Origin: Lyophyllum atratum
Lineage: Eukaryota > Basidiomycota > Agaricomycetes > Agaricales > Lyophyllaceae
Assembly: GCA_014905825.1 (NCBI GenBank)
Contig: JACGCN010000001.1
Span: 4,278,001-4,342,000, forward strand
DNA: 64,000 nucleotides
Direction of reading: 5' to 3'
Position numbers and translations under genes: made by a program. The notes below the pieces were generated by a model. It had not been told where the DNA came from. It saw only the letters and a program-made list of their open reading frames with translations, and did no database searches. This document shows positions 45,013-58,419 of the stretch, piece after piece (the first letter of the stretch is position 1; the number at the start of each line of letters is the position of its first letter).

Positions 45013-47353
45013 TGGACGCTACCGAACATTCCTCAACATTGGATTCTGGGGGCTCAAGCGCAATGGAAACGACTCCCTTACTTTCCCATGCGACCGACGA
45101 CGGTTCAGATGTTTGTGAAGATACAACCACGTCGACTATGTTCTGGCAAGAGATGTGGACACTTACTCGATTCGCGCTGCCTGTTCTTGGGTACGTATAA
45201 TCTCTTTGTGGGTATTACATTGGAGCTCATAATTTCGTGATACAGATCGCAACTCTTGGAATTCAGCCTTATCGTCGTGGAGGTAGTTTCCGTTGGCCAC
45301 ATCTCCACCTCTTCTCTGGCGGCAGTTAGCTTAGGCGCAATGACAGCAAACGTCACTGGTATGAGCATGATCTATGGACTTACGAGCGCGTTAGATACTT
45401 TGCTCCCATCGGCGTATACATCAGCCCATCCAGAGCTTGTGGGTCTATGGGCACAGCGCATGGGTTCGTGAAATTATCATGATAGCTTGGCTCAAGTACT
45501 GATTTTACTCTCTTTGCAAGGTGTCGTAGTGGTTGGGGCGCTAATTGTGAGCCAATATATCCTGTCGCGAAACGGTTCTGATCAACTTTTGCAACGCCCG
45601 TGCAGCCAATCTTCTTGCTATGGCAAAACGCAGAAGCGGTTTTGCTGTCTTTAAAGCAAGATCCCGAAATCGCTAGACTTGCTGCGCTATATTTGCATTA
45701 CCTTTGTTTGGGCTTGCCAGGTTCCGACCGTTGCTTTGATTTACGATCCTTAATCCTAACTGAAATCTTCTCTCTGTTATAGCCGCTGGCTTCAATAGTA
45801 TCGCTCGGTATGCGACACTTTGTTTCGCTTATCTATAGCCACTTATCGAACGGCAGGCGATACTTCCAGTCCCAAGGTAGGATCATCTATCGAATCTCAT
45901 ATTTGGTGATTCTAACGGACATGTGTATAGGTCTTTTTGGAGTCCAAACCCGGATAATGCTCATTGTCGCTCCTATAAATGTGCTGCTGAACTATCTACT
46001 TGGTTTGTTTGCCTCATTAATCTATGGTACAGCGTGAGACTGACCATTACAGTATGGGGGCCTGAGGCTACTCGACTAGGATTTATTGGTGCCCCGATCT
46101 CCACCGTTATTTCCTTTTACCTTGTTTCCATTATCTCCCTGTTCTATGGGACATATATGATATCTCACAAGGCTTGGCATCCCATTTCTTCGAAAATGTT
46201 CACCAATCTAGGGATCCTGGTTCGTCTAGGTCTCTCTGGCATAGGTGAGCCCTATGCTGATCCTGATTTACGGTCTTTGACCCACGACAATAAAATAGGA
46301 CAATCAGCGACAGAGTGGTGGGCTTGGGAGCTGTTGGCCCTTGCTGCGTCTTTGTACAGTCATCAAATACCTTCTAGGTGAATAGTGCTGACCGCTTCCC
46401 TGTAGCCTTGGACCGATTCCTCTTGCGGCTCAGTCAATTCTTCTCACTTCAGCTACCACGACCTTCCAAACTGGTTATGCGCTCTCAAATGCTACAGCTA
46501 TTCGGTGAGTGTAACATATATTGTCCCTATTTCCATCTGACGTTCTTGTTAGTGTTGGTAATCTTCTGGGTGAGAAGAATGCCAGACGATCCGGCGTGGC
46601 AGCAAAAGCATCCCTTTTGTATGCCTTGATTGTATCGACTATGCTTAGGTCTCACCCCTCCAATTTCGCTATCGAGCCGTCGCTGACGTGAGATATCACA
46701 GCTTCATGTATATGATTTTCCGCAAATCATGGGCACATATGTTCAACAGCGATCCAGGTAACTCTTGAGGCTGCTATCTATCGGCCTGAATACTCACATC
46801 CGTGGACTCAATTACAGAGGTTGTTGCAATTGTCTCATCCGTGTTACCAGTGCTTGCACTTTTCCAAATAGTGGATAGTAATTCATCCGTGACGGGAGCA
46901 GTGCTGAGGACCAGGGGCAAACAGGTAATTCACCACAGCCAGGTCGTGGATAAGCTGACCGATTTTGTTGCCTACAGTTCATTGGCGCCCTTTTGAATAT
47001 CAGGTGAGCCCTCCAAATATCGTGAATTTTCCCAGTGACGGACCTTCCCTTGAAGCGCATATTATGTGGTTGGTCAGTAGCACTGTCAGGTCAAGTGCCC
47101 CGAAGCTCTGCTCACGTTTGTACCAGGCCTTCCGCTCGGCATTTGGCTTGCATTCAGATGGAACATGGGCCTTACAGGCCTGTGGATCGGCATCACCGTC
47201 GCTCTGCTTTACTGCTCCGTGGTCGGGACCATCTTATGCTTCAGGACTGATTGGAATTTCGAAGTGATCAAAGTGCAAGACCGCATTGCGCAGGAGGCCA
47301 GGCTCCGGAAGCTAGTGGACGAAGAGGAATCCAGCTCTGTCACGACGTCTTGA
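45013..47353 (+). CDS. MATE-family efflux transporter, copy 2
   Basis: Intact member of the tandem set; probable proton- or sodium-coupled exporter of drugs or metabolites at the vacuole or plasma membrane. About 16 exons could be joined in phase throughout from ATG 45013 to TGA 47353. The N-terminal cytosolic leader is acidic and Ser/Thr-rich (METTPLLSHATDDGSDV), followed by MFWQEMWTLTRFALPVLGSQ. Conserved blocks: VVSVGHISTSSLAAVSLGAM, LDTLLPSAYTSAHPELVGLW, QDPEIARLAALYL, RYFQSQGLFGVQTRIMLIVA, WGPEATRLGFIGAPIS, KAWHPISSKMFTNLG, SATTTFQTGYALSNATAIRV, GNLLGEKNARRSGVAAKAS, GLPLGIWLAFRWNMGLTGLW. These match eukaryotic MATE proteins such as yeast Erc1. The cytosolic tail is short and acidic. Confidence 0.92.
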
Positions 47354-48030
47354 TTTCTCACCGCACGGACGTGCCGGATGACCTACAGCGACGGCTTCGT
47401 CGTGATGGCGGACCGGTTTATTGCACCGTGGTGTGCGCACAAGGCTGCCCAGGGATGCTGAGGCACCGGAGGAGGGAAGGTGGCAGTGACGTTGTGGTGG
47501 TGGTGGTGGTGCGCATCCCAATCCCGATCGCGGTCGCGTCCGCCGATCGTCTTGAATTCTCAATGGGCTCTTCGATTTGATTTGATTGCATTTGATATGT
47601 AATAGAATGTTGACATCCCTTATTCTCCTTTTCCTACCCTTCACCATTCACAACTTTGAACTCATCAAGCTACGATCGCACGATGCCGGTCGCCTCAACC
47701 CTCAACCCTCAAAGCTTCTTTTCTGTATCCCATCCCGAATGCTTATCCCAACGATTCCGCCAATCCTGGAACGGGATCCCGAAGCCAAGTGCAATTGACA
47801 TGCATATGATACACGTTGCTTCGTGTCATGTGGTCTCGAGGAATGCGCCCATGGTAAAGTTACGTCTCAGTACGCGTGTCCGTTCTCCTCGCTCGCATTC
47901 CAAGAATAGTTTGACAACGCTGACGCGTCCACTGGGTGACGTTCTCCATAAAGCTCACTGGAAGCTGTTTTACATAAAGGTGCGTCCCCCGACGTCTCTG
48001 TTTATCACCATTGTGATCATCCCATTCACT
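47354..48030. other. Intergenic between MATE 2 and MATE 3
   Basis: No gene seen. A GTGGTGGTGGTGGTGGT simple repeat lies at about 47496-47512. Confidence 0.45.
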
Positions 48031-50374
48031 ATGCCCCGTGGCGAGCTTTCCCATGCAGAGGACGCTGATGGCCATGCTGGTTCCGGTGCAACAGAAGCTA
48101 CTCCTCTCATTACTGTTAGCGACCATGCCAATTGCGTATTCAAGTACGAGGACCTTGAAAATGCAACGATGTTTTGGCAAGAAATGCGTGCTATTGCTGC
48201 CTACGCGCTGCCTGCGTTTGGGTGAGTGGCCCTCCAATGACACACGTGGCTACATTTCAGACGCTGCGGCATCTTTCATCAGATCGCAACTTCTAGAATT
48301 CAGCCTAGTAGTCGTCCCAGTCATTTCGGTCGGCCATTTATCGACAAAGGCACTTGCAGCCATCAGCCTCGCATCGCTCACAGGCAGCGTGACCGGTGCT
48401 AGCGTCCTCCAAGGGCTTGCGAGCGCGTTGGACACATTACTTCCTTCAGCGTATACGTCCTCCCAACCTCATCTCGTCGGCCTTTGGGCTCAGCGGACGT
48501 GTGAGTCCGAGTATGACCCTGTCATCCTGATGATCTGACATACCATACGTTATGATGGCTTCAGCTGTTATAATGTTCATCGCCCTGCTCGTGAGTCCTG
48601 TTGATACATATCCTCGCGTCCCGGTTGACCCTTGTGCACGCAGCCCATCTACCTCATCTGGTTCAACGCAGAGCAAATCCTACTATCCCTGAAGCAAGAC
48701 TCGGAAGTCGCGCATCTCGCATCTTTATATCTACGTTGGTTTTCCTTGGGACTACCAGGTGAGGTTTTCCTACTGTGGAGGATTATATTCAATGCTTAAC
48801 ATGTATCCTTTTGCTAAAGCTATCGCTTTCAATGCTGTCAGTCGGTGAGTGTTTTGGCTTGAACCTCGTCTTTCCGCAGATATTGACGTCCTAACTTAAC
48901 AGACGGTACTTCCAATCTCAGGGTACACTCATTAAGTGATAACAAGTCAAACTGTATCTATTCAAACGTTGTCTATCTCTAGGCCTGTTCTTCCTGCAAA
49001 CCCGAATTAATTTCTTCGTAGCACCCATCAACTTATTGCTCAACTATATCCTGGTTTGGGGACCTGAACCTGTCCGCCTTGGTTTCATCGGTGCTCCAAT
49101 GGCCACCGCCATATCGTTTAACCTCATTTCCCTAGCGTCGGTTCTCTACGGTGTATACTTCGCACCGAGGAAAGCATGGCATCCCATTTCAACCCAGATG
49201 TTCACCAATCTTGGCCTGGTGACGCGGCTAGGGATTGCAGGAATCGGTGAGCATCTGGAGCGTCGCATTTTTTCAGACGTTCATTGGTGTTTTCGCGTAG
49301 GAGAAACCGCGTCCAGGTGGTGGGCTTGGGAATTTATCGGCCTTGCTGCATCCTTGTACGATTTACCTACAGCTGAAAACCTCAGGGGTTTTCTGACCAT
49401 ACCAACTCTTTGATCCACAGTCTCGGTCCCATCGCCCTAGCTTCCCAGTCCATTCTTATAACGTCATCTGCCACAACTTTCCAAGCCGCGTTTTCGCTAT
49501 CCAGCGCCACATCAACACGGTGGGTGGTTTGAATCGAAACACTATCTACATTTTTAGAACAGACTTTCTACAGCATAGGACATCTATTGGGAGAAAAGAA
49601 CCCCAAAAGAGCTGGTGTGGCGGTAAACGCATCGCTCGCGCTCGCCTTGATAGTCTCATTGATAACCAGGTTCGTCGATATTCAATATTCCTTCGATTAC
49701 TCCTTTTGATGTATAGAACACCCAGTATCACATACTTGAGCTTCCGTCATTCATGGGGGAAAATGTTCAACGATGACCCAGGTTTGCGCTTTGCCTCATC
49801 AACCCGTCATACGAGTCGACTGACAAGAAGTTGCTTGGGCAGAGGTTATAACCCTTGTTGCATCGGTCATCCCAGTTATTGCATTCTTTCAAGTGGTCGA
49901 TGCAAACGCTACAGTAACAGCAGCAGTGCTGAGGACGCGGGGTATGCAGGCGAGTGGTTAGCATGATGTCAGCCAGATATTCACTGACATGTCACCTGTC
50001 CGGTCTTAGTCGATCACCGCTCTGCTCAATACGAGGCAAGTCTCCACTAGACTGGATGGGATTTTGAGGTGCTAACTGAAGTCGTTGCAGTGCTTTCTAT
50101 GTGATTGGTAAATGTGTTTTCTGGTATCGGGCGGGAGTGATATTGATGACAGTATTGCCCAGGGCTTCCTCTTGGGGTTTGGTTAGCATTCCGCTGGGAT
50201 CTAGGCCTCCATGGACTGTGGACAGGCCTTGCAGCAGCTCTAGTATACTGCTCCGTAATTGGGACTGTGTTGTGCTTCAAAACAGACTGGAATCGCGAGG
50301 TGGTGAAAGTAATGGAGCGTATTGCTGAAGAGGAGCATCTTCGGAGAGTAGAAGACGATCGCAGCGTCATCTGA
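48031..50374 (+). CDS. MATE-family efflux transporter, copy 3
   Basis: Third tandem MATE paralog, intact from ATG 48031 to TGA 50372-50374. Blocks match copy 2: MFWQEMRAIAAYALPAFGSQ, VISVGHLSTKALAAISLASL, LDTLLPSAYTSSQPHLVGLW, QDSEVAHLASLYLRWFSLG, RYFQSQGLFFLQTRINFFVA, WGPEPVRLGFIGAPMATAIS, SSATTFQAAFSLSSATSTRI, GHLLGEKNPKRAGVAVNAS, DPEVITLVASVIPVIAFFQV, GLPLGVWLAFRWDLGLHGLW. Two introns near the 3' end use GC donors: CAG|gcgagt at about 49949 and GAG|gcaagt at about 50036. Expression control is not visible. Substrate unknown. Confidence 0.9.
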
Positions 50375-50495
50375 AAGATTGTACCGGGTCCGTCAGGTTA
50401 GAATCAAGTGATATCAATCATACATACGAGATCGTTTGCCTGTTTTCACGAAAAAGCGATATCGACATGTAGATCCAGCGGCCATGCTGCAAGAA

Positions 50496-51388
50496 TCATC
50501 GATTAGTTCCGGCGCTTCCTATGCCCATTTCAACAATGAACTGTTCCCTCCCCAGCCGTCGCATTTCTTCCACCACCTCGCCCACTTTCTGAAACTCGAT
50601 CCACTTCCTTTCCCGAGTATCTTCTGCGCCATCTTCTGGTAGCTCTTCGACGAAGCGGACCTTCAGCGCCAGCCACTGCATAGCCTTGATATTTTCGACG
50701 AATTCCTCCACATTCTCTTTTTGGCCTTGCGCATAGATCACGCCAGGATACCCGACCTTCGCGAAGCCTGATATTGACAGAGATGCAGACCAGGTTTGGA
50801 GAGAGCGCCGCTTGTTGGGAGATATGAGATGGTGCGAGGTAAGAAGTGCATGATATTTCTGAGACAGTGATGTGGCTTTTGTCTGGTCAAGATCGGGGAT
50901 CCCTGAAGGAAGCGATTCGAGTTGTTCGTGAACGACTGGAAGCAGGTGTAACGATATCAACTGGTATATGGGATATCTGTGGAGAGCTTCGTATCAGTCA
51001 CTATGAAAGCATATAGGAGTTCCACTCACTCCGTGTCCGCGATCTCTTCCAATTTCTCTTCGATGACCCGCTGCCACCAATCTTGTTCGACACGGCTGAT
51101 CTCGTCGCCCTTCACAGTGAACGTAGGTGGAGTTTCTGCGATATTTCCCGCGTAATTTGTTGGTATGTCGACCACAAACATGACCTTTGCACTCAAGACT
51201 TTTATCTGAATGCGGCCAGGAGACGCTGGGACTTGAAGTTTCGAGAACGAGATACCATCTGTGTGGGCCGCGGTCAGCTTGTCCCAAATTTTATCATCGT
51301 CCAGAAAAGTGAAAAGTTCGTCGGGCAGAAGAGAGCACTTGATCAACTGGAATTCGTCGAGCTGTTTGGTGAGGGAAGGCAGCTCCAT
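50496..51388 (-). CDS. RWD-domain plus DUF1115 protein (RWDD2-like)
   Basis: Cytosolic protein with an N-terminal RWD domain (ubiquitin-conjugating-enzyme-like fold without the catalytic Cys) and a C-terminal DUF1115 domain, as in animal RWDD2A/B; molecular role unknown. Exons on the minus strand 51388-51030 and 50976-50496 give 279 residues. RWD part: TKQLDEFQLIKCSLLPDELF, VMFVVDIPTNYAGNIAETPP, ISRVEQDWWQRVIEEKL, ending IYQLISLHLLP. DUF1115 part: YHALLTSHHLISPNKRRSLQ, SISGFAKVGYPGVIYAQGQK and EEFVENIKAMQWLALKVRFV. Start at 51388 is the first ATG of the frame. Confidence 0.88.
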
Positions 51389-51730
51389 TGAACTTGATTT
51401 CGTAGACAGCACGGAAAGTTCGGCTCGCAACCGGGCCGAACAGGATTTACATACGACGCCTATAAATAGACCTTCCCTACCTGGGCCTGACCTCCATCCA
51501 TGGACATGAGAGATTCGCGAGCTATATATTGGTTCATCACAGCAAGAAAAAAGTTGCCGTTAGCTTCACCTAGTCAGGTTCAACCGCTCGGAATCTCCAT
51601 CTTCTCCACCATTTCTACACTCTCCGAGTAATGAGACCTAGCCAATGTTATTTCCACTGTCTGCATATCGCTACCAGTTTGAATCTTCGAAGCAGTTTAC
51701 CAGACACCCAAGAGATATCAACCCTATAAA
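51389..51730. other. Upstream region of RWDD2-like gene and 3' end of MET1
   Basis: Both neighbours are on the minus strand. No other gene seen. Confidence 0.4.
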
Positions 51731-53680
51731 TCAATTAAAATCCTCCCATCCAGCATCCAAACCCTCAGTAACCCTCCACTTCGCGCCCTCACCCTTCCTA
51801 CCCCTCAACCACCTCTTCACCCTCTCCTCATCCGTACTTTCACCTCCCTCATCTAGGACATCCACCTCGCCCTCCCCCCACAGCGCCAACACAGCCCACC
51901 CAATAATCATCATCCCCGGCGGCCTCTGCTCCCCCACACTCTCCAGCGCCCGCACCACATCCGCGAGCGTCGACGAAACGACCCTCTGATCCGGCATCGA
52001 CGCCCGCTCTATAATCGCAATCGGCGTGTGCAGCGGGTACGCCGCCCCCTCCCTCCTTCCCTTCTCCACCTTCCCCTCCTTTTCGTCTACCGCAGTCAAA
52101 GCCTGCACGACCTGCGCCAGCCTCGCAACGCCCATCAAAACCACCAGCGTCCTCGCCCTATCATACCCCGGCAGCTGCACCTCCTTCCCCCTGCGCCCGA
52201 CGCCGGTGCACACCATGAAGGACTCGGCGACGCCGCGCTGCGTGACGGGGATCCCGGCGAAGGTGGGGGCGGCGAGGGCGGAGCTGACGCCGGGGATGAC
52301 GAGGGGGGAGAAGCCGTGCAGCCGGAAGTAGAGGACTTCTTCGCCGGCGCGGCCGTAGACTACTGGGTCGCCTTGTTTTAACTGCGTGAAGGGAGAGCGT
52401 CAGCATAGGTAGGGGAGGGAAGGGATGAGGAGGAGACGTACACGAACGACGGTCAACCCCTGCCTTGCAGCTTCTACGGCAGCTTCCATCATCTCCACTT
52501 GCGCGCCCTCCGCGTTCCCTGGGAACTTCTTCGCGATGCGCACCTGGACCGTCTTTGGTATGAGCGCTAGCACCGCGTCAGGGACGAGTTTGTCGGAGAG
52601 GACGAGGTCGGCCATTTTCGTGAGGGCGGTGTGGGTGGCGAGGGTGAGGAGGGATGGGTGCCCAGGGCCAGAGCCGACGAGGAGGATTTTTCCGGGACGA
52701 GTGAGGGAGAGGCCGTGGATGGATGGGAGGGGTGGGGCAGAGGGATGTGAGGAAGGAGAAGGAGATGCGGCAGAGGCGCTGTCTCCCGCTAGGACTTCCT
52801 CCATCTCGTCGGGGGACATCTGAGCGAGTTTGGATATGGGCCAGTACTCGCTGACTTGGGCTACCCATTTGATCCGCCGCTTGGAACTCTCGAGCTCGGT
52901 CTCGCTATTGCTCCTGGAAGGAACGGGCCGGTTGGGCGTCAAGACCCGGCCATTCTCCTCTAGCTCGTCTTCTTCATCTTCCCCCTCCCCCTCCAGGATC
53001 TCCTCTTTCCGCTTCGCAGCCTTGGCTTTCGCCAACGCGCGCATCCTCCCCACATTCTCAACCGCGGCTCCGATGTCCTTTGGTAAGCGCGATACGATGT
53101 CGCGCTTGATACGGCCAGCAAGACGACAGCCCTGCCCGTTCGTGGTCACCCCGATCTGCAGCGGCGTCCTCCTCCCATCGGGAGCTTCAAAGCGATGTGT
53201 AGACGTAAACGTAAAGTCACATAGGTCCGGCAAGTCAGTAGTGTTAACAGGGATATTGCGCCCTCTGCAGATGTTATACACCTTCTCTGCGAAGGGGCGG
53301 CTACGTGGTCGGCCATTCAGGGTATCTGTCATACAGACGATGCGGACGCCTGGTGTGGAGTTTAGGTAGGACTCTAGAGCCTCGATGGTTTTGTCGTCCC
53401 CGGTGGCGGTCGACGAACCAGGAAGGGAGTCCCAGTCGACGAATGTGAGCTGCCCTTGCCTAGCTCTCCACTGTACTTCATCGCATGCGGTGCTCAGCCC
53501 GCCGGTCGCAAGTATGACGACTTTAGAGTCGGCTTCTAAGGCTGAGTAGGCACGAGACGCTGCTAGAGAGCCAGACCCTAAGATAAGGGTGATATTGCCC
53601 TGCATGCGAAATGCGAGCACCAGAGATGCGCCCCCTTGCGGTGTGGGATACGCTAGGGAGGTTGAGCGTTCTTCTGCCAT
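51731..53680 (-). CDS. MET1: Siroheme synthase: uroporphyrinogen III methyltransferase fused to dehydrogenase-like domain
   Basis: Two successive SAM-dependent methylations of uroporphyrinogen III to precorrin-2, on the way to siroheme, the cofactor of sulfite and nitrite reductase. Exons on the minus strand 53680-52442 and 52381-51731; 1890 bases, 629 residues. N-terminal NAD-binding-like domain (GNITLILGSGSLAASRAYSA, then RTPLQIGVTTNGQGCRLAGR), a charged linker of about 130 residues (EGEGEDEEDELEENGRV), then the methyltransferase: KILLVGSGPGHPSLLTLATH, ADLVLSDKLVPDAVLALIP, LKQGDPVVYGRAGEEVLYF, VIPGVSSALAAPTFAGIPVT and VVLMGVARLAQVV. Thus it resembles yeast Met1 extended by a CysG-like first half; whether that half is an active precorrin-2 dehydrogenase is not clear. 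It shares a 200-base divergent promoter with SRP14. Confidence 0.92.
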
Positions 53681-53881
53681 GGATAGTGGAGGTAGTAGGG
53701 GAAGAGCTTGAAATCCATCGGTGGTGCCATTCCCACTGGTGTCGTGCTCATGAGCAATCTTAGAAAATGGCCTGCTTAAACTTTTCCGGCCCGATGTCGG
53801 CGTTCGGATGTGCACACGTGGAAGCCTCGAAGATCCATTTTCGGACTTCAGGCAGGTTGTACCTTGTCCCCTGCGTCCCAA
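53681..53881. promoter_or_regulatory. Compact divergent promoter, MET1 and SRP14
   Basis: Only 201 bases separate the two start codons. No TATA box; the frame of MET1 stays open upstream of its Met by chance. Confidence 0.5.
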
Positions 53882-54552
53882 ATGCAGCTGGTGGACAACG
53901 ATACAGTACGTTCATAGCCCTTTTACTGATCTCGAATTTGTGTGCTAATATATTACTAGTTCCTAACACAGCTGACGGCGTTGTTCAACGACTCAAAGGA
54001 CAAGGGCACAATATGGCTTACACATAAACGACGTACGTTGCGATCTGTGGATTCTTGCAACGATCTCGTCATGAACTATGGTCTTTTCTATAGTATCGTA
54101 TGATGGAGAGGATGCTGTGATGGCTGAAGGACAGGGCTCGGAGGATACACGCGAATACCCCTGCTTACTGCGTGTCACAGATGGTGGAGCGACTAAATTC
54201 TCAACCCAGGTATGTCTCCTCTCTTATCATATGATCGATGGCATGTTAACCAACCTCCACCCCTTAGGTAGAGCCTGGACAGCTTGAGAGATTCCATGCA
54301 GCCTACGGAGCGCTGCTCAAGGCATCCATGACGACCCTCCGTAAACGGGACAAGAAGCGGGAAAAAACACGGGCGGAGCAGGCCGCGCGGCGGAAGAAGA
54401 TGATGACAGAGCCTGTGGTGGTTGATGGACCGAAGCGGGGGAGCGGGCGGAGAAAGAGGCAGAGACAAGTGAAAGCCGCAGTCAAGCGGCAGGAGTCGCA
54501 GCAGAAGTTCAAGGAGAGGGAGGAGAAGGAGCGAAAAGCGCAGATGTCCTGA
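53882..54552 (+). CDS. SRP14: Signal recognition particle subunit SRP14
   Basis: Alu-domain protein of the signal recognition particle, which with SRP9/21 pauses translation in the cytosol. Exons 53882-53905, 53960-54032, 54094-54209, 54268-54552; 498 bases, 165 residues. The start MQLVDNDTFLTQLTALFNDS and GTIWLTHKRLSYDGED match SRP14; then YPCLLRVTDGGATKFSTQVE and FHAAYGALLKASMTTLRKRD. The C-terminal tail is strongly basic and Glu/Gln-rich (RKRQRQVKAAVKRQESQQKF), longer than the human tail but of the expected charge. All splice phases agree. Start is the first ATG after the divergent promoter. Confidence 0.93.
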
Positions 54553-54996
54553 GGTGTATTGTGCGTGTATACAGTTATCTTCGTCTTTTCATCTCTCTCT
54601 TGTATGATATCCTATATACAGTACTGCTGGAGGTGGAACTTTGGCTGCTGGCTGCCCTGGCCCGTCTACCCCGGACCTATCTTGATCTAGTGGCATCCTA
54701 AGGCCCGCGACCATGCGGCCTCCAGACCGCCTATGACAACTTGAGAAGAAAATCCTACATGTTACATGTCTGAAAGACGTTCTGAATCTATGTTCAGAGA
54801 TTTGCAGGACTGTGGCCGGAAGGGGGCTGTCGGCTTCCGGGTGGGTAAACTGTTTTCATCTAATCTCATCTATGGTCGATCACCTTTGCGAGTCACCTTT
54901 CCTTGAGTCAGTTGTATATCATGGCTGACTCGACTCGAACTTCGCTGACGCTTATATCAAGCCATGAATTTTATGTAGGACTATATTCCTCTCAAT
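54553..54996. other. Intergenic between SRP14 and LYS1
   Basis: 3' untranslated region and LYS1 promoter. A TGAGTCA-like site (GAGTCAGT) at about 54904-54911 resembles a Gcn4-type element, which would suit a lysine gene, but this is weak. Confidence 0.35.
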
Positions 54997-56242
<1,246 letters not shown>

Positions 56243-56358
56243 TTCGCTCAGACTGGAACAGCTCTGCTACTAAAACGTTGTCTAGTTAATGATTATTTCC
56301 GATTTCATGTTTCGATATCAATTGAAATATTCGACGATCTTAAGGTTTGGGAGCGTAT

Positions 56359-57475
56359 TCAAAGAGTGATAGTGGTCCCAGAGATAGTCGGAATCCCTGT
56401 CCACATTCCTCGTCCTCCGTCAATGCTATTCCCAAGCCATCCATGGAATACGATTTTGGACCCATCTCTTGCCGCACATGCACTCCCAGGTGCCTTCAGC
56501 CCATCTTTTCCTGTCACGAGCAAAGGAGCAATCGGTCCCTGAGCCTTTGTATAAGGCCCAGCAACAGAGTGAGCATATGCATAGCTCAGATCATACGTCG
56601 TCTCTGCAAAGCAGCCTGAACTGAAGAACAAGAACCAAACTCCATTGACATGAATGAGGCTTGGCGCCTCAACCAGAGGTCCGTCACCGTCGTCGCGGTC
56701 GAGGATCTGCACCTCGTTGCCGATCTTCGTAAATCCGTCTGCTGCGACTTTCTGGAGCATGATGGGCGTGGACTTGATGGGTGGGTTACCGTTGTTGCAT
56801 GATCCACCGCTTCCGCGATTGTTCCCGTCGATTTTGTATACGACGTATAGACTTCCGTCGGGGTGGTAGTGCCCAGCGGCATCGATTGACCCGCCCAAAT
56901 CGAGATGGCAAACGAATGGGTTGGCTAAGGGTGTATATGGTCCTCTGACTGTGGGGGATGTTGCCACGCCGACGCAGTGAGCGGAGGGATCTTGGGCCGA
57001 GGTTGCAGAGTAGTACATGACGAAGGAGCCATCAGCCTGGTAGATCATGAACGTCAACTCTGAATGGTTGAGAGGCAAGTAGGGAGGCGTACGATCTGAA
57101 TAACCATTGGCGCCCACAAGGCTGGATTCGGCGCATAGACCCATGCACCGACTTTAGGTAGTGCATCTTGTCCCGCTGATACCTGTCAGATGATCCATCA
57201 GCTGTAGCGACGACAGCACAATTACCCCTACGTACCTTCCAGTTCACGAAGTCAGGACTTGTGGCGATTTGAGCATTAACGCCACCACCGCTCGTTGCAA
57301 ACGCAAACCAAGAGTGCTCAGACTCGACCCAGATAAGCGATGGATCCGGGAAGTTGGTCGATATGACAGGTCCCTTTACTGTGTCGCGTTTCGTGATATT
57401 CTGGGCTGGGAATGCGAGGGCGAGACCCAGCAAGGTCGAGATTATCACTGCGAGACTCAAACCGCGGGGGGACAT
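56359..57475 (-). CDS. GH43 glycoside hydrolase, secreted
   Basis: Five-bladed beta-propeller enzyme of family 43, probably an arabinanase or alpha-L-arabinofuranosidase on pectin or xylan side chains. Exons on the minus strand 57475-57236, 57182-57093, 57036-56359; 1008 bases, 335 residues. Signal peptide MSPRGLSLAVIISTLLGLAL followed by AFPAQNITKR, a possible Kex2-cleaved propeptide. The three catalytic acids can be placed: the base Asp in FPDPSLI, the modulator Asp in GGSIDAAGHY and the acid Glu in LVEAPSLIHV. WAPMVIQIADGSFVMYYSAT is the usual start of blade two. TATAAAG on the minus strand at 57514-57520 is about 40 bases upstream of the ATG. The activity cannot be narrowed to a subfamily by eye. 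Confidence 0.88.
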
Positions 57476-58419
57476 AATTTCGAATCAGTAGGCTACCCCA
57501 TGCCCTATGCCGACTTTATACTTCACGAGCCATGCTGAGTCGCGGCCGTTCTTGAGCACGAGCTCTCTCGCACATGCTTTGTTTGCCATGTATTGGAACA
57601 CATGCATGTCTTAAATCTTGGAGCGACGTGCTAGGATTGAGAACCAAGAACACATGGGGGGCGGGCATCTGACTGATCTGGTGAAATAGAACTCTTAGAA
57701 GAGATTTTTGGCGACAAGTCCGATGACCAGCGCGTAGAAGTTGTAGCCCGGCAGAGACCGGCAGTAGTTGAGCGAATCATTTATTGCTTCGTTTCATGAG
57801 GTGCAAGTAATATTCAAATATCCAAATGATGACAACATATTCATGTTGCGTTATACTGGTAGCATGGTGTATTACATTTCGTGAGCGTGATGCTGATCAC
57901 ATCCCCGTCTGTGGCGCCACATAGCTAGTCGTTAGACTTCTACTTTCTCGAATGTCCCAAAGCTTGAACTTATCTCGGACTGGATGCATCGAACCGAAGG
58001 CCAGCGCCATTGTACGTACAGTATGCATTGGCATACCGTCGGATGGTGTGACACCTAGATTATAAGATATGGTGAAATTGAGTTCAAGAACAGCTAGTCG
58101 AACTCGCCTCCGAGGCAATTGCATTGTACTGTGGCACAAGGAGGCCCGACTGTTGAAATACCCAAAGGTGTCTCGTCTTCAACCCCAAGTTTGTCAAATC
58201 ACCGAGGCGAAATTGGTGGGTCTGATAACGCAGTCCCCTATTGTTTTCGTTTTGGAAGTGCACGAAATACTTTCAACAGGTTTGAATGGATAGTTAAGCT
58301 GTTTGGAAGGGTCAGCGAGCCCCACATGTAGGGTCGAGGTCAAGCCTGCAGTGATCGTGCGAATCCCATCAATTTCTGAAATTACAGGTCTGGTGGTGGA
58401 CCACGACCATTGCTTACCC
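57476..58419. promoter_or_regulatory. Divergent upstream region, GH43 and DUF726 genes
   Basis: About 940 bases. The GH43 TATA box is at 57514-57520. Short open frames at 57897-58331 on both strands show no family features; nothing else seen. Confidence 0.4.

Noticed and set aside
41614..50374. Secondary-metabolite cluster around the MATE genes, aminotransferase and EthD protein
   Set aside because: No backbone synthase (PKS, NRPS, terpene cyclase) is present and the EthD gene is 35 kb away; neighbours are housekeeping genes.
53681..53881. Upstream extension of the MET1 frame by 67 codons
   Set aside because: It would overlap the SRP14 promoter fully and has no organelle-targeting features; the inner Met fits the family start.
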